Source: an uncultured Spirochaetaceae bacterium (GTDB lineage: Bacteria; Spirochaetota; Spirochaetia; Treponematales; Treponemataceae). From it: a stretch of 11,944 bases of DNA. The stretch covers positions 1 through 11,944 of the forward strand of contig CACXDK010000221.1 in the NCBI GenBank assembly GCA_902766345.1. The letters are read 5' to 3'. The number at the start of each line of letters is the position of its first letter. The stretch's first letter is position 1. A program made the translations under genes and the position numbers. Positions 1-7,296 of this stretch are shown in pieces. The notes beneath the pieces are model-generated. The model had not been told where the DNA came from. It did not search any database and was given only the letters and a program-made list of their open reading frames with translations.

Positions 1-258
1 GTTACAAACCTCATTCCTGCATTAATGACAGAACTTGTTCATGATTGTCTTGACGGAAAGTTTGCAGATGCAAGAAAAATTCATTACAGGCTGCAGCCTT
101 TCTTCCGTGCCGCATTTATAGACGGCAATCCAACAAGCATCAAGGCTGCAATGAACTTGAAGGGACTTTCTGCAGGTCCTTGCAGACTGCCACTTGTAGA
201 CGTAAAACCAGAAGCTTTGGAAATTATCAAGTCCGCTTTAAAGGAGTGTAATATATGA
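1..258 (+). CDS. dapA: 4-hydroxy-tetrahydrodipicolinate synthase, C-terminal part (5' end outside window)
   Basis: This is the last 85 codons of DapA, which condenses pyruvate with aspartate semialdehyde to make 4-hydroxy-tetrahydrodipicolinate, the entry to diaminopimelate and lysine synthesis in the cytoplasm. The frame is open from base 1, beginning VTNLIPALMTELV, so the gene starts upstream of the window; the methionine at base 25 is internal. The fragment aligns in character with the C-terminal helical region of DapA: a helix with DGKFADARKIHYRLQP, then the family signature FIDGNPTSIKAAMNLKGL and the RLPLVDV segment, ending in a final helix. The Schiff-base lysine and the catalytic core lie outside the window and cannot be checked. 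The stop TGA overlaps the asd start (ATGA), and the asd ribosome-binding site lies inside this gene, so the two are translationally coupled. The product of asd is a substrate of this enzyme, which supports the call. Confidence 0.93.
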   Translation, partial: VTNLIPALMTELVHDCLDGKFADARKIHYRLQPFFRAAFIDGNPTSIKAAMNLKGLSAGPCRLPLVDVKPEALEIIKSALKECNI

Positions 259-1349
259 ATAAGATACCAGTAGGTGTATTGGGTGCAACTGGAATGGTTG
301 GCCAGAGATATATAAAGTTGTTGGAAAATCATCCTTGGTTTAAGGTAACTTACGTTGCAGCTTCACCTCGTAGTGCAGGAAAGCTTTATAAGGATGCTGT
401 TTCAAGCCGCTGGCTGATTGGTGCAGATATTCCTGCGGATGTTGCAGAATTGACTGTTCAGGATGCTAACGATGAAAAGTCAGCTTTGGGAAAGTGTCGC
501 TTTGTATTCAGCGCACTTGAAATGAGCAAGGATGAAATAAAGAATCTGGAAGAACGCTATGCAGCACAGGGCATTCCTGTTGTATCAAATGCAAGTGCAA
601 ACCGTTGGACCGAAGATGTTCCAATGCTCATTCCTGAAATTAACAGCAGCCATATTGATATCATTGCAAAACAGCGTGCTCATCATGGATGGGACAAAGG
701 CTTTATTGCAGTAAAGCCTAACTGCTCTTTGCAGACATATATGATGCCTTTGTATGCTCTCATTCAGGCTGGTTACCCAGTAAAGAGAATGATTGTAACT
801 ACATTGCAGGCTGTAAGTGGGGCAGGTTATCCTGGAGTTTCAAGCTTTGACATGATTGATAATATTGTTCCATATATTGGTGGCGAAGAAGAAAAGACCG
901 AAAAAGAATGTCTTAAGATTTTGGGAAAGGTTTCTGGCGACAAGATTGAAAACTCTGTTCTTCCTGTTGTAAGTTCAACTTGTACAAGAGTTCCTGTAAT
1001 TGACGGACACACTGCAACCGTCAGCTTGGAATTTGACCTTCCGGAAGATAAAAAGCCTTCTCTTGAAGAAATTGAGCGGGTTTGGACTTCCTTTAAGTCT
1101 GTTCCTCAGGAACTTGATTTGCCGTCTGCTCCTGTACATCCTATTGTTGTTCGCCATGAAGAAAACCGTCCGCAGCCTCGTAGAGACCGCGAGACAGAAA
1201 AGGGCATGGCATGTGTCATTGGCCGCTTGAGAAAGTGTAATGTATTTGACGTAAAGTTTGTTGCTTTAAGTCACAATACAAAGCGCGGTGCTGCTCTTGG
1301 TGGCATTCTGAATGCAGAACTTCTTAAGGCAAAAGGTTTCTTTGACTAA
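255..1349 (+). CDS. asd: Aspartate-semialdehyde dehydrogenase, archaeal/fungal-type
   Basis: This cytoplasmic NADP-dependent enzyme reduces aspartyl phosphate to aspartate semialdehyde, the branch point for lysine/diaminopimelate, threonine and methionine. The 364-residue length fits the archaeal/fungal-type family. The N-terminal Rossmann motif GATGMVGQRY is at residues 10-19. The catalytic cysteine is C157 in KPNCSLQ, and the likely catalytic base is H252 in RVPVIDGHT. The C-terminal segment near residues 330-357 has the HNTKRGAALGGILNAELL motif typical of this subgroup. The start at 255 is supported by AAGGAG at 241-246, 8 bases upstream, and by the 4-base ATGA overlap with dapA. The gene ends in a strong rho-independent terminator, so it appears to be the last gene of its operon; the promoter is upstream of the window. 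No catalytic residue that I can recognise is missing. The subtype assignment is from motif recognition, not from a tree. Confidence 0.95.
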   Translation: MNKIPVGVLGATGMVGQRYIKLLENHPWFKVTYVAASPRSAGKLYKDAVSSRWLIGADIPADVAELTVQDANDEKSALGKCRFVFSALEMSKDEIKNLEERYAAQGIPVVSNASANRWTEDVPMLIPEINSSHIDIIAKQRAHHGWDKGFIAVKPNCSLQTYMMPLYALIQAGYPVKRMIVTTLQAVSGAGYPGVSSFDMIDNIVPYIGGEEEKTEKECLKILGKVSGDKIENSVLPVVSSTCTRVPVIDGHTATVSLEFDLPEDKKPSLEEIERVWTSFKSVPQELDLPSAPVHPIVVRHEENRPQPRRDRETEKGMACVIGRLRKCNVFDVKFVALSHNTKRGAALGGILNAELLKAKGFFD

Positions 1350-1391
1350 GATTTTATAATTTAAGTTTTTATAGTTTAAGTAATGAAAATC

Positions 1392-1428
1392 AAAAGGAGA
1401 CTTCCAAACGGAGGTCTCCTTTTCTTTT
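1392..1428 (+). terminator. Rho-independent terminator of dapA-asd
   Basis: A 14-bp stem (1392-1405 with 1410-1423, one T-G wobble) closes a 4-base AAAC loop. The 3' arm ends in TTTT and is followed by CTTTTG, giving a U-rich tail. It lies 43 bases after the asd stop. On the minus strand the stem is also followed by a T-rich stretch (TTTTGATTTTC), so it may also stop transcription arriving from the DUF4954 gene, which has no other obvious terminator. Confidence 0.9.
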
Positions 1429-1435
1429 GTTGTAA

Positions 1436-1555
1436 CTCTGTTCTTTACTACCCGCAAGACTCACTTCTTTACTGGAAGTGAGTCTTACTTCTTTATTAGA
1501 AGGGAACCTTACTTCTTTGCTAGAAGTAAGTCTGTGTCCTTTACCGCAAATTCAG
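1436..1555. repeat. 24-bp tandem repeat array with internal inverted repeats
   Basis: Three clear consecutive 24-bp units occupy 1460-1483, 1484-1507 and 1508-1531. They share the core CTTACTTCTTT followed by a variable short loop and GAAG; the first matches the second at 18 of 24 positions and the third at 20 of 24. Degenerate flanking units can be aligned at 1436-1459 (left half only) and at 1532-1555, the latter overlapping the stop codon of the minus-strand gene. The first clear unit forms a perfect 12-bp inverted repeat (1456-1467 with 1475-1486) around a 7-base loop; the third forms an 8-9 bp one (1508-1515 with 1523-1530); the middle one has decayed on one arm. No T-run follows the hairpins on either strand, so these are not standard terminators. 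The array lies downstream of both flanking genes. Its function is unknown. Confidence 0.75.
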
Positions 1556-3766
1556 AAAAAGCTTTCCTAGAACCGCGTTAAAATCATCGGTAGTGGCTTT
1601 AAGTGTTTTCAGGAAGCTGTTGTCTTCAAGAGTACCAAGTACGGCATCTTTTTCTTCCTTGTTCTTGAAGGTAATTGAACGGAAAAAGTCTTTAAAATCC
1701 TTTTCGCGAGAAGAAATTGAAGATTCCAGCATGTGCATTGAAACAACGGCAACGTCTTTTGTAATGTCGCTGTATACTTCTGGTGTAAATTCCTTGATTG
1801 GAATGGAATAAAGCAGTTCCAGAATGTAAAGCGCATAGCGTGCTTTATCTTCTATATAATTCTTTTGGCACTGGTCATAGAATTCATGTACCTGCTGCCA
1901 AGTAACAATCTTACCGCTCTTTATTAAGTCGAACAACTCAAATACACGTTTTTCTGGAATGACTTGACCGCCAACATTGAGCCACTTGGTATAAAGAGTA
2001 TTTTCTTCTATTTTCTTTATGTCGTCATTGCAAAGTTCTTCTGTCTGGTGAACAAGTCCCCAGTCCATAAGGGCTTCAACAGCAAAATATTTTAATATCT
2101 TGCGGTATTCACGGTAAGCCTGAGCACTCTTGTAAATTACAGCTCCGTACTTTTTCTGACAGCGGTCATCTGTTAACAAGAATTGAGAATCTGCATTCTG
2201 ATGCAGATAATCTTTTGCTATTTGTCTTAAAGCTTCCCCATCATGTTCTGCACAAGCTCTAGCCCTGAAATCTTTTAATATCTGTGGGTTAGGGTTATAC
2301 AGCGTCATTTTTGCAATAAGGTCATCTGGCAGTTTAAGGTAGCGCTGTGTAAGCTCAATAATGCGGGACACAGCCGAAACAACTTCCTGAATTGTATCTG
2401 GAGCAAGAGGATTTGTTTCTATATGTTGAACCTTTACAATACGCTTGTCACGGGCGGCAAACTTAAACTTATTGCGTACAATGGCAAACATATTGTACAT
2501 GAACCAGTACGCAGGAATAATATGAATGCTTTCATCATTTTTGTCTGTGGCAACAAGCGAAAATGGATATGTAACATTCAATTCATACTGGTAGCTTCCT
2601 TTTGCAACAAGCACGAATGAAGCAAATCGGGAATCATATTTAAAATCAGAACACAGTCCCGGCCAAAATCCTCGCCCTGCAATCATCTCGCCGTCAGGAG
2701 AACGTGAGTTGTGATTTGAACCGATTGTTGCAGCTGAAGCAATGTTACTTTGCCCCATAACTGTAGATGCAATGAGGAATGAAGAATTATGGTGCTGTTC
2801 ATGGAACGGAAAGATAAGGTTGTTCAAAAGCTCACAGCAAGAAACTGTAGAGTTGTCGCCAAGAATGGAGTTTAACAGTCTTGCACCGTATTTAAGATGA
2901 CAGTTGCGTCCAATAATAAAGCGGACAGCTACCGCCTGATAGAATACATGGCTTCCGTACCCCATGATTCCGTTTACCATTTCAACGCCTTCACCAATCT
3001 GGCTTGGTTCCTGTTCAGAAGAAAGAACTGTAATGTTTTTAAGTTTGAAAGCACCTTTTATGTAAGCAAAACTGCCTATGTAGGCATCCTTTAAAAGAGT
3101 ACAGTTTTTTATGACGGCATCATCTTCTACAGTACCTACAGTATTATTTTTTTTATCGTTTCCAGCTTCTGTAAGTTCAACAAAACGCTGCATCAAAACA
3201 GAATCTTCCCTGTAGCGCGACCACAAATAGGCATCTGCCGCAATCATGTCCTTAAAGCCAAGCACAGAACGGTTTCCGTTTTCATTACCTACGCCAATCC
3301 AAATTCTGTTTTCTTCGTCTTCGCCTTCTTTAAGAATGCCTTCTCCAAACTTTGAATGTGACGTACAGCTCATTTCCTGAATGTTGAACAGCATTACACG
3401 GTTTCCAATTTTATAGTTGGAAAGGTAGCTGACATTGTGAACTACACAGTCATCGCCAATGGTGACATTATAAAGCACGGAACGGTAAATTCCTGTTCTA
3501 AGCTCAAGGTCGTGATATTTTAATGTGGCAGGGCGTAATGCTCCAAGCACGATAAGCCCGTTAAACTCGCTTTGAATTATGAGTGCAGGATCAAATTCCC
3601 CAGCTTTGTCGCTGACATAGACATTCTGCCAGTCAGGATCAGAAGAAATGTTTCTATTCTGAATAAGAGTATATATTTCTGCAGGAGTAAGTTTGCGCTT
3701 TCCTTCAATTGTTGCGTCATATTCCAAAGATTTTTTTTCTTTAGAAAGAATTGTTACCTGTGACAT
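1541..3766 (-). CDS. DUF4954 family left-handed beta-helix protein, function unknown
   Basis: The product is 741 residues from the ATG at 3766. I recognise it as DUF4954 from the N-terminal LTPAEIYTLI...DPDWQNVYV region, the long hexapeptide-like beta-helix stretch at roughly residues 85-330 (short IGDDCVV, IGNRVML, IGRNCHL, LGDNSTV turns), the block IGSNHNSR...GEMIAGRGFWPGL at about 347-372 and PAYWFMYNMFAIVRNKFKF at about 414-432. The remaining 300 residues are helical and charged. The fold resembles sugar-nucleotide acyl- or nucleotidyltransferases, but no reaction is established. No signal peptide is visible, so it is probably cytoplasmic. The frame stays open upstream to a TTG at 3802, and another TTG at 3781 has GGGAG 8 bases before it. 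I prefer the ATG at 3766 because a perfect TATAAT ends 6 bases before it and would lie inside the longer forms. It diverges from the M16 gene; no operon partner is visible. Confidence 0.85.
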   Translation of the reverse strand: MSQVTILSKEKKSLEYDATIEGKRKLTPAEIYTLIQNRNISSDPDWQNVYVSDKAGEFDPALIIQSEFNGLIVLGALRPATLKYHDLELRTGIYRSVLYNVTIGDDCVVHNVSYLSNYKIGNRVMLFNIQEMSCTSHSKFGEGILKEGEDEENRIWIGVGNENGNRSVLGFKDMIAADAYLWSRYREDSVLMQRFVELTEAGNDKKNNTVGTVEDDAVIKNCTLLKDAYIGSFAYIKGAFKLKNITVLSSEQEPSQIGEGVEMVNGIMGYGSHVFYQAVAVRFIIGRNCHLKYGARLLNSILGDNSTVSCCELLNNLIFPFHEQHHNSSFLIASTVMGQSNIASAATIGSNHNSRSPDGEMIAGRGFWPGLCSDFKYDSRFASFVLVAKGSYQYELNVTYPFSLVATDKNDESIHIIPAYWFMYNMFAIVRNKFKFAARDKRIVKVQHIETNPLAPDTIQEVVSAVSRIIELTQRYLKLPDDLIAKMTLYNPNPQILKDFRARACAEHDGEALRQIAKDYLHQNADSQFLLTDDRCQKKYGAVIYKSAQAYREYRKILKYFAVEALMDWGLVHQTEELCNDDIKKIEENTLYTKWLNVGGQVIPEKRVFELFDLIKSGKIVTWQQVHEFYDQCQKNYIEDKARYALYILELLYSIPIKEFTPEVYSDITKDVAVVSMHMLESSISSREKDFKDFFRSITFKNKEEKDAVLGTLEDNSFLKTLKATTDDFNAVLGKLFLNLR

Positions 3767-3772
3767 GAGGGC

Positions 3773-3802
3773 ATTATACAATGCTTTCGCTCCCTTTTGC
3801 AA
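3773..3802 (-). promoter_or_regulatory. Promoter of the DUF4954 gene, predicted leaderless
   Basis: Reading the minus strand, TTGCAA (3802-3797) is followed after 18 bases by a perfect TATAAT (3778-3773), then six bases (GCCCTC) and the ATG at 3766. With normal sigma-70 geometry the transcript would begin at, or within a base or two of, the A of the start codon. No Shine-Dalgarno sequence stands before this ATG, which agrees with a leaderless message. The alternative is that TTG at 3781, preceded by GGGAG, is the start and the promoter lies further upstream. Confidence 0.6.
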
Positions 3803-3823
3803 GTTTTCTAAATGTGCTATAGT
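3797..3823 (+). promoter_or_regulatory. Promoter of the M16-like gene, predicted leaderless
   Basis: TTGCAA (3797-3802) is followed after 15 bases by TATAGT (3818-3823), which is preceded by TGC, an extended -10 (TGnTATAGT). Six bases (TTCTGC) separate it from the ATG at 3830, so the predicted transcription start falls on the start codon. No Shine-Dalgarno sequence precedes 3830. TTGCAA is its own reverse complement and also serves as the -35 candidate of the opposite promoter, so the two polymerase sites overlap and may exclude each other. The 15-base spacer is short, so the -35 assignment is weaker than the -10. Confidence 0.55.
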
Positions 3824-3829
3824 TTCTGC

Positions 3830-6652
3830 ATGAAAAAGAATACCTTACGTATTATCATTTTCTGTATTACCCTTTTTATATGTAAGGCTCAGGCTCAAAA
3901 CACACCAGAAAACCTGCATGTAAATCAGCTTGCAAATGGAATGCAGATTTTTGTAAACGAAGTACCTTCTTCCGCAATGATTCACGTGGATTTTCTGTGC
4001 AGGGCAGGATACGGTGCTCAGGATAATGCAAATGCGGGGTTTCTTGAATTATATTCACGGCTTTTTCTTTCTACTGCAAAATCTGAGACCGTTTTAAATT
4101 ACGTGCCTGTTTCCTATAAAAGTAATGCCGACAGGGTTATATATTCCTGCGATGTTACTGAAGAACTGTTTGAATCCTATATACGTGCGTTTTCAAAATG
4201 CCTTACGCAGCCTTCGTTTTCCGAAGAAGACATAATGCAAAATTATGAAACCATGAAAAAAAGGATTTCAACCTATCAAAATACTGACGCAGGGTTTATA
4301 AATAGTGCAATAGAGTCAAAAGTTTCGCCCGAAACTCCCTGGAAGCAGAGTTTTGGAATTAACAATGCAACTTTTTCTTCCTATTCATTAGAACAGATAA
4401 AATCTATCCTGCTTTCTGTGCAGAAAAGCTATTACACTCCAGATAACTGTGCAATGTTCATTACTGGTAACATTTCTGGAAAAAGTGCTGCAAAAGTCAT
4501 GCAAAAATATTTTTCTTCTTGGAATGGCAATTACACAGGAAGCCAGTATAGAACGCAGTTTTCACAAAACTCTCAGACCTACGTAAACGTACAAAAAAAA
4601 TACGTTCTTACTTCGCCCGATTTTTCTTCGGACATTACTCAAATTGCGGTGCAGTTTACAAATCTTTCAAAAAACGAAACTCAGATTATAAATGAAATAT
4701 TTAATGCAGACGGCTCTCCATATAAAAACTTAATTACCAATGAAGCAGCCCTTGGAGTGCGGGGCAAAGAGTATCTTTCTTCAACGTGTACCAGCGAAAG
4801 TTCTGGTGCAAGGCTTATTCTGCAGGCAGTCATGGAAGAACCTTACTCTATTATAAAGACTAAAAATGCTCCTAAAGTGACCATGGCAGAACAAGCGGAT
4901 TTATTTGTAAAGCTTTTAAAAGATGCCTGTAATGCAGATCAGCAGCTTTATGTACAGGCTCAAAACTCTCTGTATAAAACCTTTCTTGCTCAAAGCGGAA
5001 CAAACCAAAAGCTGCTCACTTTAATGGAAGATTTCTGGACTTCGCATCCATATATTAGACCTCAGAAGCTTTATCAGACTTTAATGCAGGAAGGACAGGA
5101 ACTAAAGACTGTTACCAGAGAAAACATTATTTCTCATGTAAACAATGCTCAGCCATTTGTTTTTGTAATGACAAACGACGCTACATACAAGGCTCAGCAA
5201 GACTCTTTTGAAAAGAATGGATACGAGCACATAACAAAAAAGGATGACGCCTGGTATAAAAACAATTCCTATTCAATTTCTTCTGAAAATGTGGACTCTA
5301 AGGAAGAAAATGCAGCGGAACTGTTTAATGCATCATCTTATTCTAAATATTATGTAGACAATGTAAGGACTATTTCGTCTGCAAAACTGCAAAACGGAAT
5401 TCCCATAACATCAAAGACAATAAAAGATTCTCAGACGGTGCTTACATCCATTTCTATTGCTGGCGGTGAAGTACAAAGTCCCGCAAAACATAAAAAATTA
5501 CGTACATTGCTTGTAAATACCTGTGCGGAACGCATTAATTCAGAGCTTACAAAGCTGCGTAATGAAGGTGTGTTCACTGGTAAAGTGCAAATTCTTTCCT
5601 GGACAACTGAAACTCACTCTTACATAACTCTGGAATGTCAGAAAAACGAACTTCACGATGTCCTTACAACGGCAATAAATGCATTTATCTATGCAGAGCT
5701 TGAACCTCTTCCTATTGACCTGCTCATAGGCGACCAGAAATATCAGTGGAGAAGACAGATAGGAGACCTTTCGTTCCAGCTGAAATCAAAAGCCATGCAA
5801 TATCTTTATAAAGGCACGCCTTTTGAAGCGGTTTATAATATAGGGCAAGATAGTGACATTCTTTCAAAAACAACCTTCCAGACGGTTCTTCTTTCATATA
5901 CAAAACTTTTGGATGCTTCTTTGTATTCTATTGTGTTTACAGGTGACATTGACGTTAAGACTGCCAAAAAAGAAGCTGAACAAACCTTTGGTTTACTAAA
6001 ACAGCAGAAAGCACGCACCAAAGTACAGATTCCAACTCCAAGAAATGAAAAAGGTATGCTTTCAGTACAATTGCAGCATAATTACAGTTCGCCATATAGT
6101 GCTTCTTCTGCACCTAAAGACTCTCCTCTTTTAGTTCCTACTAAAAAGTTTTATGACCCTATGCAGTTTTATTTTCCAGCTCCAGACTCTGCATCTCAGA
6201 TAGAAATGTTTAATGCCGTTTTGTTTGAACTGGCGCAGCTTATTCATGAAGACTTGGGAGAAGAATATTCCTGTACGGCAGAAGGTGCCAGTGCTATTGT
6301 TCAGGTTGGAAAACTTGAAGCTCCCGGGCTTTTACACAAGTCAAGTTTTGTTAATTCGTACAGGAACGCTCGCAAAAGGTTCATATCGGAACTTTCGGAT
6401 AAAGCTTCTTCGGAACTTAGGCGGGCAAGCATGAAAAACACTTGGAGCTACAAGACATTAATAAAGACCCAGACAAATGAAGGCACTGCACAGCTTATTC
6501 AAGACAGCCTTTTAAGCGGTGCACCTCATCTTTATCTGGAATCGTTTTTGTTTGTTTCAAATGCAAAGAATACCGATTTTATTTCGATATTAAACACATA
6601 TTTCCCAGAAACTCCGCCACTTCAAGTGTTTTCCGCAGATTCTCAGGATTAG
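3830..6652 (+). CDS. Secreted M16-fold protein, zinc site lost
   Basis: The product is 940 residues from the ATG at 3830. It begins with a typical signal peptide (MKKNTLRIIIFCITLFICKAQAQ), with likely cleavage after A22, so it should act in the periplasm or beyond. It has two M16-like halves. The first opens with LHVNQLANGMQIFV (29-42) and includes YYTPDNCAMFITGNISG (about 201-217); the second opens with SAKLQNGIPITSKT (about 514) and includes SIVFTGDIDVKTAKKEAEQTF (about 699). In active M16 peptidases (insulinase, pitrilysin) the zinc site is HxxEH, usually HFLEH. Here the matching position is GFLEL (70-74): both histidines are gone and only the glutamate remains. It is therefore probably not a protease and may bind peptides or act as a non-catalytic partner. 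An upstream ATG at 3812 would put MCYSFC before the signal peptide and lies before the -10 box, so I rejected it. Substrate and partners are unknown. Confidence 0.82.
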   Translation: MKKNTLRIIIFCITLFICKAQAQNTPENLHVNQLANGMQIFVNEVPSSAMIHVDFLCRAGYGAQDNANAGFLELYSRLFLSTAKSETVLNYVPVSYKSNADRVIYSCDVTEELFESYIRAFSKCLTQPSFSEEDIMQNYETMKKRISTYQNTDAGFINSAIESKVSPETPWKQSFGINNATFSSYSLEQIKSILLSVQKSYYTPDNCAMFITGNISGKSAAKVMQKYFSSWNGNYTGSQYRTQFSQNSQTYVNVQKKYVLTSPDFSSDITQIAVQFTNLSKNETQIINEIFNADGSPYKNLITNEAALGVRGKEYLSSTCTSESSGARLILQAVMEEPYSIIKTKNAPKVTMAEQADLFVKLLKDACNADQQLYVQAQNSLYKTFLAQSGTNQKLLTLMEDFWTSHPYIRPQKLYQTLMQEGQELKTVTRENIISHVNNAQPFVFVMTNDATYKAQQDSFEKNGYEHITKKDDAWYKNNSYSISSENVDSKEENAAELFNASSYSKYYVDNVRTISSAKLQNGIPITSKTIKDSQTVLTSISIAGGEVQSPAKHKKLRTLLVNTCAERINSELTKLRNEGVFTGKVQILSWTTETHSYITLECQKNELHDVLTTAINAFIYAELEPLPIDLLIGDQKYQWRRQIGDLSFQLKSKAMQYLYKGTPFEAVYNIGQDSDILSKTTFQTVLLSYTKLLDASLYSIVFTGDIDVKTAKKEAEQTFGLLKQQKARTKVQIPTPRNEKGMLSVQLQHNYSSPYSASSAPKDSPLLVPTKKFYDPMQFYFPAPDSASQIEMFNAVLFELAQLIHEDLGEEYSCTAEGASAIVQVGKLEAPGLLHKSSFVNSYRNARKRFISELSDKASSELRRASMKNTWSYKTLIKTQTNEGTAQLIQDSLLSGAPHLYLESFLFVSNAKNTDFISILNTYFPETPPLQVFSADSQD

Positions 6653-6653
6653 C

Positions 6654-7289
6654 CTAGCATTTTATAATGCCAGACTGACTTACAATATAGTCCATCTTTA
6701 CGTCGTGTGGTTCAACTGGTACAGACGGCACAAGCTGGCAGTCAAAGCAAAATCCTACTGTTGTAAGCGTGCAGTCATGGGAAATTGCATCTTCTTTCAG
6801 TTTCATAAGCCAGTTGTCATAATAGCCTCTGCCCCAGCCAAGTCTACAGCCTGTTGCAGAAAAGGCACTTCCAGGAACTATTACCGTTATCTTTTTATTC
6901 TTGAACTTTTTGCAGGAAAACAGTGATTTTTCTAGCGGAACAGGTTCGTATATGCCCCATGAGTTCTTGGTAAACTGAGAATAAAAGGCATCTTCGTCTG
7001 GTGCATCGTGTATGCAGAAAAAATCCATGTCTGAATTTTCTACAGTACTGCGGTCTCTGCACCGTGGGCATGCCACAGCCTTATGTTCATGTAATGCCGC
7101 GGTTGTAATTCTGAACGGATCAGCTTCATCTTTTACAGCCATATAATTTAATATGACATTTGCGGACATGAACAGCTCTGCCTTTAAGACAAGGAGACAT
7201 GCTTTGTGGGAGGCAAAACGTTTTTCCTGTTGCGTCATGCCAGCCCTTAATAATTTCATTTTCTTACGTAATTCTTCTTTTTGCATCAT
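6654..7289 (-). CDS. 5-formyltetrahydrofolate cyclo-ligase
   Basis: This cytoplasmic enzyme uses ATP to convert 5-formyltetrahydrofolate to 5,10-methenyltetrahydrofolate, returning a dead-end folate to one-carbon metabolism. At 211 residues it is close to family size. The N-terminus has the usual QKEELRKKMKLLRAGMTQQEKRFAS helix pair, NVILNYMAVKDEADP (44-58) fits the substrate-side strand, and the signature VPGSAFSATGCRLGWGRGYYD is at 138-158, with the nucleotide-binding GxRLGxGxGYYD pattern intact (R149, G151, G153, Y156, Y157, D158). The start is uncertain by one codon: two ATGs lie in tandem at 7289 and 7286, and neither has a Shine-Dalgarno sequence; the upstream bases are AATAAATTT. The gene is convergent with the M16 gene with only base 6653 between the stop codons, and divergent from the HD-GYP gene across 56 bases. 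Family symbols in use include fau, ygfA and mthfS. Confidence 0.93.
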   Translation of the reverse strand: MMQKEELRKKMKLLRAGMTQQEKRFASHKACLLVLKAELFMSANVILNYMAVKDEADPFRITTAALHEHKAVACPRCRDRSTVENSDMDFFCIHDAPDEDAFYSQFTKNSWGIYEPVPLEKSLFSCKKFKNKKITVIVPGSAFSATGCRLGWGRGYYDNWLMKLKEDAISHDCTLTTVGFCFDCQLVPSVPVEPHDVKMDYIVSQSGIIKC

Positions 7290-7296
7290 AAATTTA

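Noticed and set aside
84..332. 82-residue minus-strand frame over the dapA-asd junction
   Set aside because: It is antisense to conserved DapA and Asd segments and has no support of its own.
1436..1555. CRISPR-like repeat array
   Set aside because: The units are directly adjacent with no spacers, are only 24 bp, and no cas gene is present.
3767..3802. N-terminal extension of the DUF4954 protein from TTG at 3802 or 3781
   Set aside because: TTG at 3781 does have GGGAG upstream, but the extension contains a perfect TATAAT with a suitable -35, and the ATG at 3766 fits that promoter exactly. I keep the shorter form while noting that the choice is not certain.
3812..3829. Earlier ATG at 3812 for the M16-like gene
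   Set aside because: It adds MCYSFC before a normal signal peptide, has no ribosome-binding site and lies upstream of the likely -10 box.
3875..3886. Possible lipobox LFIC in the M16-like signal peptide
   Set aside because: Isoleucine just before the cysteine is a poor lipobox residue, and a normal AQA signal-peptidase I site follows within a few residues.
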